In this document: piece by piece, positions 6,544 to 13,125 of the stretch
Layout: each line of letters begins with the position of its first letter
Numbering within the stretch: position 1 is the stretch's first letter
Assembly: GCA_040002735.1 (NCBI GenBank)
Contig: JBDUDX010000090.1
Span: forward strand, 1 to 13,125
Reading direction: 5' to 3'
Length of the DNA: 13,125 nucleotides
DNA from: JADGOV01 sp040002735
GTDB lineage: Bacteria > Actinomycetota > Actinomycetes > JADGOV01
Made by a program: the position numbers and the translations under genes
The notes under the pieces: model-generated
The model's input: the letters and a program-made list of their open reading frames with translations, nothing else
What the model was told of the DNA's origin: nothing
Databases searched by the model: none

Positions 6544-8877
6544 GTGGGCAATCACTGGTCCAGCCTGAGCGCGTTGATGCTGCTGAGTGGCAGCTCATGC
6601 GCGGCTTGCGCGGTGTACGTGGCGCGCCGTCGCGGAGCCGTCGGCCGGTTTGGCCTGGTGACAGTTCTCCTCGGTTCCGCTATCTGGGGGTTGGCGTACG
6701 CAGTGGAGCTCGGCGCCGCGACGCGTTCGGGGCAGGAACTTTGGGGTGCTTTGAAGTACTTGGGGATACTTCTGCTGCCACCAGCTTGGTTGATTTTTTC
6801 ACTTGCTTACACCGGCCGCGAACGATCTGTCACGCAGCGGGTATTGGCCGCCTTGTCCGTCGAGCCAGCTGTGATGCTGATCATTCTAGCTGTCCCTTCG
6901 ACGCGTCATCTCATACGGTCCTACCCGGCGGAATCTACTTCTGCCTTAACACAGATCCAGTTGGGTCCCGCCTTCTATGTTCTCCTCGCTTATTCGGCCT
7001 TGCTTGCCGCGTTAGGGACCGGACTTCTGACGCTTACTCTGATGCGAATATCGGCTGCGTATCGGACACAGAGCCTACTGTTGCTGAGCGCGGTGGCCTT
7101 GGTGTGGATCACGAACATATTGGCGACCGTTGGCGTTGGTCCGTTCCGCGTGTTGGATCCGACTCCACCGGCGCTGGCCGTGGCCGGATTGATGCTGATT
7201 CTTGGCGTGTTCCGCTTCGGGTTATTGGACCTGGTTCCGGTTGCCCGCACGACGCTGATCGAAACGATGCCAGACCCCGTTCTGGTCTTGGACGCTCACC
7301 GCCGTGTGATCGACCACAACCCCGCCGCGGAGAGCCTCTTGAGGGTGTCCAAGCCTGCGTTGCTGGGAGGCCGATTCGAACAACTCCTCGGTGCGGAACT
7401 GCCAGTGCAGGGCCGCGAAAACGCGACTCGGCACGAGCTCACGCTGGCGGCAGTCGGCGGGGAAAAAATCTTCGAAGTCGCGGTTTCTGTACTGGGAGAC
7501 GGGCGGCACGACGGTCCGGGGCATCTGGTCGTATTCCGCGATATCACCGGACGGAAACAGGCGGAGGCGCGGCTAGCGTGGCTTGCCCACTTCGACGTCG
7601 TGACTGGGCTGCCGAACCGCGCCCTCTTCTATGATCGTCTGGAGCAGGCACTGGCCCAGGCCCGTCGTCGACGTGGGTCGTTCGCAGTGCTGTTCCTTGA
7701 CTTGGATCGCTTCAAGCTTGTTAACGACAGTCTCGGCCACGATGTGGGCGATAAAGTCTTAGCGCTCGTCGCCCGTCGACTAGCGAGCGTACTCAGAAGC
7801 GAAGACACGATCGCGCGTTTCGGCGGTGATGAGTTCGGCGTGCTGCTACCTGATATCGAACATCCGAGGGGACCGATCGCCGTCGCGCAGAAGATGCAGA
7901 TGGCGCTCGCCGAGCCGCTCCCCGTCAACGGCCATGTGCTGGTGGTCAACGCCAGCATCGGTATTGCGGTATTCCCTGGTGACGGCACCGACCGGCGATC
8001 TCTCATCAACCAGTCCGACGCCGCGATGTATAAGGCGAAGGCGCACGGCGGAAGCCGGATTTACTTCGCAAGCCCCCGACTCGCGCGGGCTACCGTCGCC
8101 CGGTTGGAACTCGAAAGCGACCTCCGGGCCGGACTGGATCGAGAGCTGTTTCTGGACTTCCAACCCGTCATCGACATGGCGAGCGGGGCCACATGGGGAT
8201 ACGAGGCGCTCGTGCGATGGCAGCACCCTAGTCGTGGAGTCATCGGACCGTCAAACTTCGTTCCTCTGGCCGAAGAGATCGGACTGAGCTCGGCGCTCGA
8301 CCGGTGGGTGCTGGGGGAAGCGTGCCGCAAAGTGACAGAGTTCGACCGCCAACTGCCCGTGCGTTGCTATCTGAGCATCAACGTATGCCCGGCACAGTTG
8401 AAGTGCCCGAACTTGCTGCCGACGATTCAGGCAGCCCTTGCGTCGGCAGGTTTTGACGGTACCCGCCTTGTGGTCGAAGTCAGCGAACGCGCGGTCATCG
8501 ACGGCGGGGGACGCATGTCCCGGGTAATTCAGGAGCTGCGTTCGCTTGGTGTCTCGGTCGCCTTAGACGACTTCGGAGCCGGAAGCACCTCACTTGGACA
8601 ACTCGGCGAGCTGCCGCTGAACTTTCTGAAGATAGACCAACGGTTCGTCGCAAGCCTGATGCCAGGCGACGGCGCGTTCCTGGCGATCGTGGAGGCTGTG
8701 ACCACCCTGGCTCACACTCTCGGCATGTCGGTCATCGCAGAAGGCGTCGAGACGGAGTTGCAGCGCCGGCTACTTCTTGACGCAGGGTGCAATCTAGGAC
8801 AGGGCTTTTTGCTTGCCCGACCACAGCCCATCACCGTGCTGGCGGAGGCCGGTCAGTCCGCCCGGTTTGAGAGTTGA
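6544..8877 (+). CDS. 7TM-PAS-GGDEF-EAL protein (cyclic di-GMP metabolism)
   Basis: The 777-residue protein starts with a seven-helix region over about residues 1-225, resembling the histidine-kinase N-terminal 7TM sensor. A PAS domain follows at about 232-345 (IETMPDPVLVLDAHRRVIDH), ending with the typical VVFRDITGRKQAE linker. The cyclase domain has GGDEF at 427-431 and an intact inhibitory site R418-x-x-D421. The EAL domain has EAL at 554-556, the asparagine in SINVCPAQ, the EVSER glutamate, DDFG at 675-678, the LKIDQRF lysine and AEGVET, so both activities look possible. The frame also opens at GTG 6487, with AAAGGAG only three bases away; GTG 6544 with AAGAGG (6533-6538) five bases upstream is preferred, since it puts the first helix at the N-terminus. 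Five TTA codons and more A/T-ending codons than its neighbours point to transfer. Confidence 0.92.
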   Translation: MGNHWSSLSALMLLSGSSCAACAVYVARRRGAVGRFGLVTVLLGSAIWGLAYAVELGAATRSGQELWGALKYLGILLLPPAWLIFSLAYTGRERSVTQRVLAALSVEPAVMLIILAVPSTRHLIRSYPAESTSALTQIQLGPAFYVLLAYSALLAALGTGLLTLTLMRISAAYRTQSLLLLSAVALVWITNILATVGVGPFRVLDPTPPALAVAGLMLILGVFRFGLLDLVPVARTTLIETMPDPVLVLDAHRRVIDHNPAAESLLRVSKPALLGGRFEQLLGAELPVQGRENATRHELTLAAVGGEKIFEVAVSVLGDGRHDGPGHLVVFRDITGRKQAEARLAWLAHFDVVTGLPNRALFYDRLEQALAQARRRRGSFAVLFLDLDRFKLVNDSLGHDVGDKVLALVARRLASVLRSEDTIARFGGDEFGVLLPDIEHPRGPIAVAQKMQMALAEPLPVNGHVLVVNASIGIAVFPGDGTDRRSLINQSDAAMYKAKAHGGSRIYFASPRLARATVARLELESDLRAGLDRELFLDFQPVIDMASGATWGYEALVRWQHPSRGVIGPSNFVPLAEEIGLSSALDRWVLGEACRKVTEFDRQLPVRCYLSINVCPAQLKCPNLLPTIQAALASAGFDGTRLVVEVSERAVIDGGGRMSRVIQELRSLGVSVALDDFGAGSTSLGQLGELPLNFLKIDQRFVASLMPGDGAFLAIVEAVTTLAHTLGMSVIAEGVETELQRRLLLDAGCNLGQGFLLARPQPITVLAEAGQSARFES

Positions 8878-9270
8878 CGAACCTTGCCGTGGGTCCCCGT
8901 GAGACCTTCGAGGTGGCCAGCAGTTTCGTGTCACAAATGGACCGGCTGGTCGCGACCAATGGTGAGGCCGGGAGCTGTGGCCGGCCGGCGTGACGTGGTT
9001 TTCGTCCTTCTATCCGACACGCTGAGTTTCGCCACCGGTGCACTTCATCTTCCGGGCCGCCTTCGAGCAGGGCGCCGCGCTGGATGGTTGGACGCGCCGC
9101 GCCTACTTCCACCGGTCACGTCCCACTTCCAGCGCGCTTCCGACGGAGCCCGCCTGGCTACAACGTGGGACGAGCAACGCTTGGACCGCACTGGCGGCCT
9201 GCATGATTGCCCCCAGACGGAGGATCACGTTGCGTCGGATGCTCACCCGCCAGCGCGGTGCCGGGGTGGG
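8878..9270. other. Gap between converging genes with no recognisable gene
   Basis: The 393 bases hold no gene I can support. A GTG-led run at 8889-8993 encodes 34 residues with protein-like composition (ETFEVASSFVSQMDRLVATN), and a plus frame around 9038 gives another short plausible stretch (FIFRAAFEQGAALDGW). They are in different frames, have no Shine-Dalgarno sequence and could be remnants of lost genes. No strong terminator hairpin was seen, although the genes on either side converge here. Confidence 0.5.
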
Positions 9271-11217
9271 TTAGGTTCGCACGGGGGTGGTGTGCGCTGT
9301 TGCAAATTCGACGCTGCTCGCGAAGATCGTCGGTGCGTCGTTGTCCAGGGTGGCGACGTGGTAGCTGTTGTTCAGTAGCAGCTCCTGAAGTGGGCAGCGC
9401 AGCTCGTTGCGAAGCGTCTGACTGTTGACCGGCTTGACCAGATGGTCGTCGGTGCTGCGGAGGATCAGTATCGGGGCGGTGACCTTGCCGAGGTCTGCCC
9501 GGACAGTCCGCCACAGGTCCGTCAACGAGGAGAGTGCCTGCGGGGGGTTACGGTCGTAGGCCAGCTCGGTGACGCCGGGCTTCTTGATGTCACTGGCGAT
9601 CCCGGGCAGGGTTGTCAGAAACCGCCGCAGGATCGGCAGAACGATCAGTCGCGGGTCTTTCATCATGATCGAAGGGTTAACCAGTACGAGTCCGGCGATT
9701 TCATCCGGGCGCTCCTCCGCGAGCCGTAAGGACAGCGTGCCACCCATCGAAAGCCCCATCACGAAGACCTGGTCGCATCGCGCCCGCAGCGCGCTGAACG
9801 CATTGTCGACTTCGCCGTACCAGTCGGGCCACCTGGTTTGCTGGAGGTCCTGCCAGCGGGTGCCGTGCCCTGGCAGTCGGGGGAGGGACACGGTGTATCC
9901 GGCAGTGGCGAGGTGTTCCGCCCAGGGCCGCATGCTCTGCGGGCAGCCGGTGTAGCCGTGTATGAGCAGTGCTCCGACTGGCCCTCCGTCGGCGAGGTAG
10001 GGCTCCGCGCCCGGAAGTAGCGTCGTGTCGTCTCCGTTGGGTCTCGCAATTGTTGTTGTGGGGTTGGGCACGTTGCGGGTCTTGGGGATGTGCGCCGCCC
10101 CCCTAGCGTTGAGCCACGCCGTCGAGCCGTTGGTCAGGCCGGGCTCGGGGCCTCGGGGTGAGGTGTAGAGGGCGTCGATCTCGGTGGCGAACTGCCGGAC
10201 GACGACGTTCGGCCGGCCCCGGTCCAACGCCTCGCTATAACTCACCGCGACCGACTCTGCCAGGTTGAATAGTCTGCCCTTGCCGCCGGCGTCCGCCTTG
10301 ATCTTGGCGCCGTTGTAGATCTTCTCGAAGACCCGCGGGACGGACAGCACGAACGTCGGCTGGAACGCGGCCAGGTCGGGGAGCAGGTCCTTCATGTCCC
10401 CGGTGTGCCCGAGGCGCACCTTGGCGGACAGCGCCACGTACTGGATCACCCGGCCCAGGACGTGCGCCAACGGCAGGAACAGCAGTGTGGACGTGCCTTC
10501 GGTGAAGATCTCGGACATGGCGGCGGTGCAGGTCAGCGCGTCGAAGAGGAAGTTCCGGTGGGTCAACTCGCAACCCTTCGGCCGGCCGGTGGTACCGCTG
10601 GTGTAGATGATGGTGGCCAGCGTGTCGCCGTTGAGTGCTGCCCGCCGTTCGGTGACCTCGGAGTCCGGTACCGACTCGCCGTCGTCAGCCAGGGTGTCCA
10701 GGTCGCCGGCGTCGATCTGCCAGATGTGCCGCAGGTTGGGGAGTGCCCCGGCCAGCTCATCGACGGTCTCGGCGTGCGCCGCGGTCTCCACGACCACCGC
10801 GACAGCTTCGGAGTCGCGCAGGCACCACGCCACCTGATCCGCCGCAGACGTCTCGTAGATCGGTACCACTACCGCTCCCGCGGTGAGGATCGCGAAGTCG
10901 GCGAGCGTCCACTCGTACCGGGTCTTGGACAGCAGCCCGATCCGGTCGCCGGGGGAGATACCAGCCGCGATCAGACCCTTCGCCAACGCGGTCACCTGGT
11001 CGGCGAACTGCCGGGCGGTCACATCGGTCCAGCTACTGCCGTCCTTGCGCGAGAGCGACACCAGCTTCGGTGACTCCGCTGCGTTGCCGAAGACGATGTC
11101 GGTCAGGTTCTCCTCCGGCCGCAGATTGACCACGGCAGGCGTGGTGTACTCCTTCACGACAGCAGTCGCGGTGTCCGAGCGCACCGCGGCGCGGGGAAGA
11201 GTGGTTGTCGTAGTCAT
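9271..11217 (-). CDS. Chimera: internally deleted long-chain acyl-CoA synthetase (FadD15-like) fused to an alpha/beta-hydrolase
   Basis: The 648-residue product has two parts. Residues 1-336 are the N-terminal half of a FadD15-like synthetase, with the AMP-binding loop TSGTTGRPKG at 206-215 and FLPLAHVLGRV. After EALDRGRP the sequence jumps to NVVVRQFATEIDALY (337-351), which resembles the extreme C-terminus of the same family. About 230-250 residues, including the YGLTE and TGD motifs and the catalytic lysine, are missing. A linker leads to a complete carboxylesterase/monoacylglycerol-lipase type domain (about 380-648), with oxyanion HGYTG, nucleophile Ser490 in GLSMGG, Asp590/591 in RSTDDHLV and His620 in NSYHV. 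The synthetase half should be inactive, while the hydrolase half looks active. ATG 11217 is preferred over TTG 11223 because AAAGGA lies nine bases upstream. A hydrolase start at GTG 10071 is possible but lacks a ribosome binding site. Confidence 0.9.
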   Translation of the reverse strand: MTTTTTLPRAAVRSDTATAVVKEYTTPAVVNLRPEENLTDIVFGNAAESPKLVSLSRKDGSSWTDVTARQFADQVTALAKGLIAAGISPGDRIGLLSKTRYEWTLADFAILTAGAVVVPIYETSAADQVAWCLRDSEAVAVVVETAAHAETVDELAGALPNLRHIWQIDAGDLDTLADDGESVPDSEVTERRAALNGDTLATIIYTSGTTGRPKGCELTHRNFLFDALTCTAAMSEIFTEGTSTLLFLPLAHVLGRVIQYVALSAKVRLGHTGDMKDLLPDLAAFQPTFVLSVPRVFEKIYNGAKIKADAGGKGRLFNLAESVAVSYSEALDRGRPNVVVRQFATEIDALYTSPRGPEPGLTNGSTAWLNARGAAHIPKTRNVPNPTTTIARPNGDDTTLLPGAEPYLADGGPVGALLIHGYTGCPQSMRPWAEHLATAGYTVSLPRLPGHGTRWQDLQQTRWPDWYGEVDNAFSALRARCDQVFVMGLSMGGTLSLRLAEERPDEIAGLVLVNPSIMMKDPRLIVLPILRRFLTTLPGIASDIKKPGVTELAYDRNPPQALSSLTDLWRTVRADLGKVTAPILILRSTDDHLVKPVNSQTLRNELRCPLQELLLNNSYHVATLDNDAPTIFASSVEFATAHTTPVRT

Positions 11218-11358
11218 GTGCAACGGTCCTTTCCGGGCAGCCCAGCGTGGCGGACCAATGGCGGTCTCGCCGGGCTCGCGCTCGGCAGCCGCGAATGCGG
11301 CGGCCGTGAGATGGGTGCTGCTCTAAGGCGCTGCCGTGGACGACTCAGCCGGAGCACG

Positions 11359-11378
11359 CAGGAAACGGACCTTTCCTG
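11359..11378. repeat. Inverted repeat in the leader of the FadD-hydrolase gene
   Basis: CAGGAAA and TTTCCTG are separated by six bases (CGGACC), giving seven-base arms about 140 bases before the ATG. It lies inside the predicted long leader, so it could be an RNA hairpin or a second regulator site. The function is unknown. Confidence 0.35.
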
Positions 11379-11440
11379 TCCTGCCGTCCGGCACCCGGTC
11401 GACGCCGCAAACACGGCAACCCGGGTAGGGCGCAGCAGGG

Positions 11441-11469
11441 ACATTACTCGGACACACTAACAATTGCAA
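11441..11469 (-). promoter_or_regulatory. Candidate sigma-70 type promoter for the FadD-hydrolase gene
   Basis: Read on the minus strand, TTGCAA (11469-11464) and TAATGT (11446-11441) are separated by exactly 17 bases. Both boxes are AT-rich islands in GC-rich DNA. Transcription would start near 11434 and leave a leader of about 217 bases before the ATG at 11217. It is the best promoter match seen upstream of this gene, but it is untested. Confidence 0.4.
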
Positions 11470-11476
11470 GCAATTG
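11461..11476. promoter_or_regulatory. Palindromic operator-like site over the -35 box
   Basis: CAATTGC, AA, GCAATTG form a perfect seven-base inverted repeat that covers the proposed -35 box of the minus-strand promoter. A repressor bound here would block polymerase, as with TetR-type regulators of lipid genes. No regulator gene lies next to it in the window, so the partner is unknown. Confidence 0.4.
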
Positions 11477-11898
11477 GCTCGGGTGCTCTAAATGCACAAG
11501 CGATCGGAACTGCCCATCTCGTTACCAGAGTCCCTCAAGTCTTATTCGATCGAGTGGCGACGAGCTTGACTCGTCTCATTACCTGTCCGTGCGGCCCCTC
11601 AAGGAGGCATCGATCGCCCGGTAAACGGACATCCGGTTTGTTAGGACGTTGCGATCGGGTAGTCGATCAGGACACCACAGAGGGGATACCGCCGGTCATG
11701 GGGCCGAGTCACACGGTGGAGCGCTTGTGGTTGGGATCGTGCTGTTGTCGCAATCCGCGTTGTAGGCGGCTCTCGGCCTAAGGCGGCCGGTGATCATGGT
11801 CAGTGATTTCCGCCAAGCCGCCGTTGTCCCGCCAGGAGACGCGAGTCACCAGCTGTCCAATGGGGGACCCGACCAGGTGACTGACTACGCATTGGGGG
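11477..11898. other. Non-coding stretch before the wax ester synthase remnant
   Basis: About 420 bases without a credible gene. An inverted repeat (AGTCACC at 11844-11850, GGTGACT at 11876-11882) lies just before the remnant's start. A perfect AAGGAGG at 11601-11607 has no start codon at a usable distance. A short open frame running through here has no protein-like features. No tRNA or attachment site was recognised. Confidence 0.5.
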
Positions 11899-12271
11899 AT
11901 GTACCTGAAGCGGATGACCCCGCTTGGCGCGTCGCTCCTGCACCTGGAAGACACCTCAACGCCGCTACACATGGGCTCGCTCGCCATCTTCGATGGGCCA
12001 GCAGCAAGCCACGACGAATTCCGCCGGCTGGTGCGGGAGAGACTGGCCCTCATCCAGCGTCATCGTCAGAAGGTGCAGCGCGTCCCATTCCGCGTGGTCC
12101 GGCCGGTTTGGATCGACGACCAGCACTTCGACATCGACCAGTTTCAGGTTGAATCTGCCCTCCACTTGGCAACCACCCAGGGTGGTCGCCGAGTTTGCCC
12201 AACTTGTTGGTTGGGCCCGGCATGAGACCTACGGTCTCAGACCGTTGTGTTGTCACACCTTACGGGCGTAG
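11899..12271 (+). pseudogene. Truncated and frameshifted wax ester synthase/diacylglycerol acyltransferase (WS/DGAT) remnant
   Basis: The first 75 or so residues read like the N-terminus of WS/DGAT enzymes, which make wax esters or triacylglycerol from acyl-CoA: MTPLGASLLHLEDTSTPLHM, then GSLAIFDGP, a helix EFRRLVRERLALIQRHRQKV and PVWIDDQHFDID. The usual start would be ATG 11914; ATG 11899 is in frame with GGGGG directly before it. Around 12176-12185 the family pattern moves to another frame (AEFAQLVGWARHE), so the original frame ends early at 12225 and the shifted one at 12271. Full-length enzymes have about 450-480 residues and a catalytic HHxxxDG near residue 130-140; neither that motif nor the rest is present downstream. 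It is therefore almost certainly inactive. In mycobacteria this family stores lipid in dormancy, which fits the neighbouring FadD and stress genes. Confidence 0.8.
12223..12239. repeat. Perfect short hairpin at the point where WS/DGAT homology ends
   Basis: TGAGACC and GGTCTCA flank the three bases TAC, giving a seven-base-pair stem. It lies just where the wax ester synthase likeness fades out. It might be a breakpoint-associated palindrome or a weak terminator; no T run follows. Confidence 0.4.
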
Positions 12272-12503
12272 ATTGAGGCTGCTGAGAAAGCAGCCAGCCC
12301 GGATCGGCATGCCGCTAAAGCCGCCCCCGCGAGCGTATTGCTCACCACAGGCCGCCAAGGATAAACATCATGCGAACGTTGTGGCCACGAGTCTTGGCGT
12401 GCCCAGTGGTGATCCGCGAAGCACACTGCAACCGCGAAAGTATCCGCGGACCGGTGTCCATTGTTCCGTGCCTGTCTCACTCACCTCTAGCTAGGAGCTC
12501 ACC

Positions 12504-12701
12504 ATGCCGATCACCGTTTTTGACGTCCCCGCGTGGGCCGATGAAGGGCTCGATGTCCCGCAGCCCACGGACTCGGAGACCGCTCGGATGTTGGGGGTCC
12601 TTGTTCGCCACCGGCACGACGTGAGTCCTGCTCGGCCCGGCCTGTCCGACCCGCGGGAGGAGCTCATTGCGCCGGAGCAGGCGCAGCCGTGGGATTTCTG
12701 A
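12504..12701 (+). CDS. Small hypothetical protein, 65 residues
   Basis: I do not recognise this acidic, probably soluble protein. It begins MPITVFDVPAWADEGLDVPQ and ends with IAPEQAQPWDF, with no membrane segment and no cysteines. The main support is a good ribosome binding site, AGGAG at 12493-12497, six bases before the ATG, and a composition unlike the arginine-rich shadow frames around it. The 232 bases between the WS/DGAT remnant and this gene hold nothing I can name. A GAF-domain regulator gene follows 184 bases downstream on the same strand. It could be a short stand-alone protein or the surviving N-terminus of a longer one. Confidence 0.55.
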   Translation: MPITVFDVPAWADEGLDVPQPTDSETARMLGVLVRHRHDVSPARPGLSDPREELIAPEQAQPWDF

Positions 12702-12885
12702 ACCGCCCATCCGCTGCTTGACCTTCTCCCGTGCAGTGGCGACCAGCGCGGTGGACGGCGTTCACTGCTGTTCGGGCACTGCTTTGGGCAGATGTACGGT
12801 CGGAGGTTCTTCCCGCCCGTCGTTGCCTTGGTCTACGGTTTGGTGTCCGGTTGAGTGTTTCAGGCGTTGATGGTCTGGGGTTGCT

Positions 12886-13125
12886 GTGGACGAGGATGAT
12901 CTGACGGCGGGTCTGGCGGGATTGTCGGGGTTGTTGACGGGGCACCGGCCATTGCGGGAGACGTTGACCGACATCGCGGAGTTCGCGGTGAAGGCGATTC
13001 CCGGGGCTGATGGCGCCGGTCTGACGATGTTGGAGGATGACCGGGCGCAGACGGTGGTGTCCAGCGCGGCGTTCGTGCACGCGGTCGACGACGTGCAATA
13101 CGGGCTGGGGGAGGGGCCGTGTCTG
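12886..13125 (+). CDS. GAF-domain regulator, probably a GAF-ANTAR protein (N-terminal part only)
   Basis: Eighty residues are visible before the window ends. They form the start of an actinobacterial GAF domain: a leading helix (LRETLTDIAEFAVKAIPGAD), a strand GAGLTMLEDDRAQTVVSS, and the hallmark QYGLGEGPCL. In actinobacteria this GAF type is usually followed by an ANTAR RNA-binding domain that acts in transcription antitermination, but that part is outside the window, so the full architecture is inferred. GTG 12886 is the only usable start: a TGA lies in frame at 12868 and no other start codon intervenes. The ribosome binding site is poor (GGGG at 12877-12880). Ligand and target RNAs are unknown. 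Confidence 0.85.
   Translation, partial: MDEDDLTAGLAGLSGLLTGHRPLRETLTDIAEFAVKAIPGADGAGLTMLEDDRAQTVVSSAAFVHAVDDVQYGLGEGPCL

Noticed and set aside
6597..7634. 345-residue plus-strand frame
   Set aside because: It is an out-of-frame shadow of the 7TM-PAS-GGDEF-EAL gene, which has intact motifs in the correct frame.
11601..11607. Perfect AAGGAGG suggesting a translation start
   Set aside because: No ATG, GTG or TTG lies at a usable distance downstream and no protein-like frame follows.
12664..13098. 144-residue minus-strand frame at the right edge
   Set aside because: It is largely the antisense of the GAF-domain gene and is arginine-rich with no family features.

Overview
The window comes from a high-GC actinobacterium. 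GTG/TTG starts are common, codons end mostly in G or C, and the gene families (single-domain universal stress protein, FadD15-like acyl-CoA synthetase, wax ester synthase/DGAT, GAF protein of the GAF-ANTAR type) are typical of Frankia/Mycobacterium-like lineages. I cannot fix the genus from sequence alone.

Layout. At the left edge is the 3' end of a probable acyl-CoA transferase (1-260, +), then a universal stress protein (435-863, +) and an NAD(P)H-dependent FMN reductase (1095-1649, +). Convergent to these is a tight minus-strand operon read from right to left: a GNAT-like protein (4678-5268), a ten-helix membrane protein with intact GGDEF and EAL domains (2285-4681), and a pyruvoyl-dependent arginine decarboxylase (1674-2291). 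Neighbouring genes overlap by 4 and 7 bases. The stretch from about 5.3 to 6.5 kb is decayed: a small unrecognised minus ORF, and a plus-strand membrane protein gene broken by a one-base frameshift that vaguely resembles actinobacterial conjugation proteins. Right after it is a second membrane-bound GGDEF-EAL protein (6544-8877, +), with a 7TM-like and a PAS sensor region and five TTA codons, which suggests transfer.

At 9271-11217 (-) lies the oddest gene. It is a FadD15-like acyl-CoA synthetase that has lost its middle by an in-frame deletion and reads through into a complete alpha/beta-hydrolase with an intact Ser-Asp-His set. A candidate promoter with an overlapping palindrome sits upstream (11441-11476). 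Further right is a frameshifted and truncated wax ester synthase/DGAT remnant (11899-12271, +), a small unknown protein (12504-12701, +) and the start of a GAF-domain regulator running off the end (12886-13125, +).

Taken together, the window mixes stress and redox genes, c-di-GMP turnover, agmatine synthesis and partly decayed lipid-storage genes. This resembles the accessory stress/dormancy islands of actinobacteria, though that reading is inference. No CRISPR array, rRNA, tRNA or intact insertion sequence was seen. The most interesting items are the GNAT/c-di-GMP/arginine-decarboxylase operon and the deleted FadD-hydrolase chimera.
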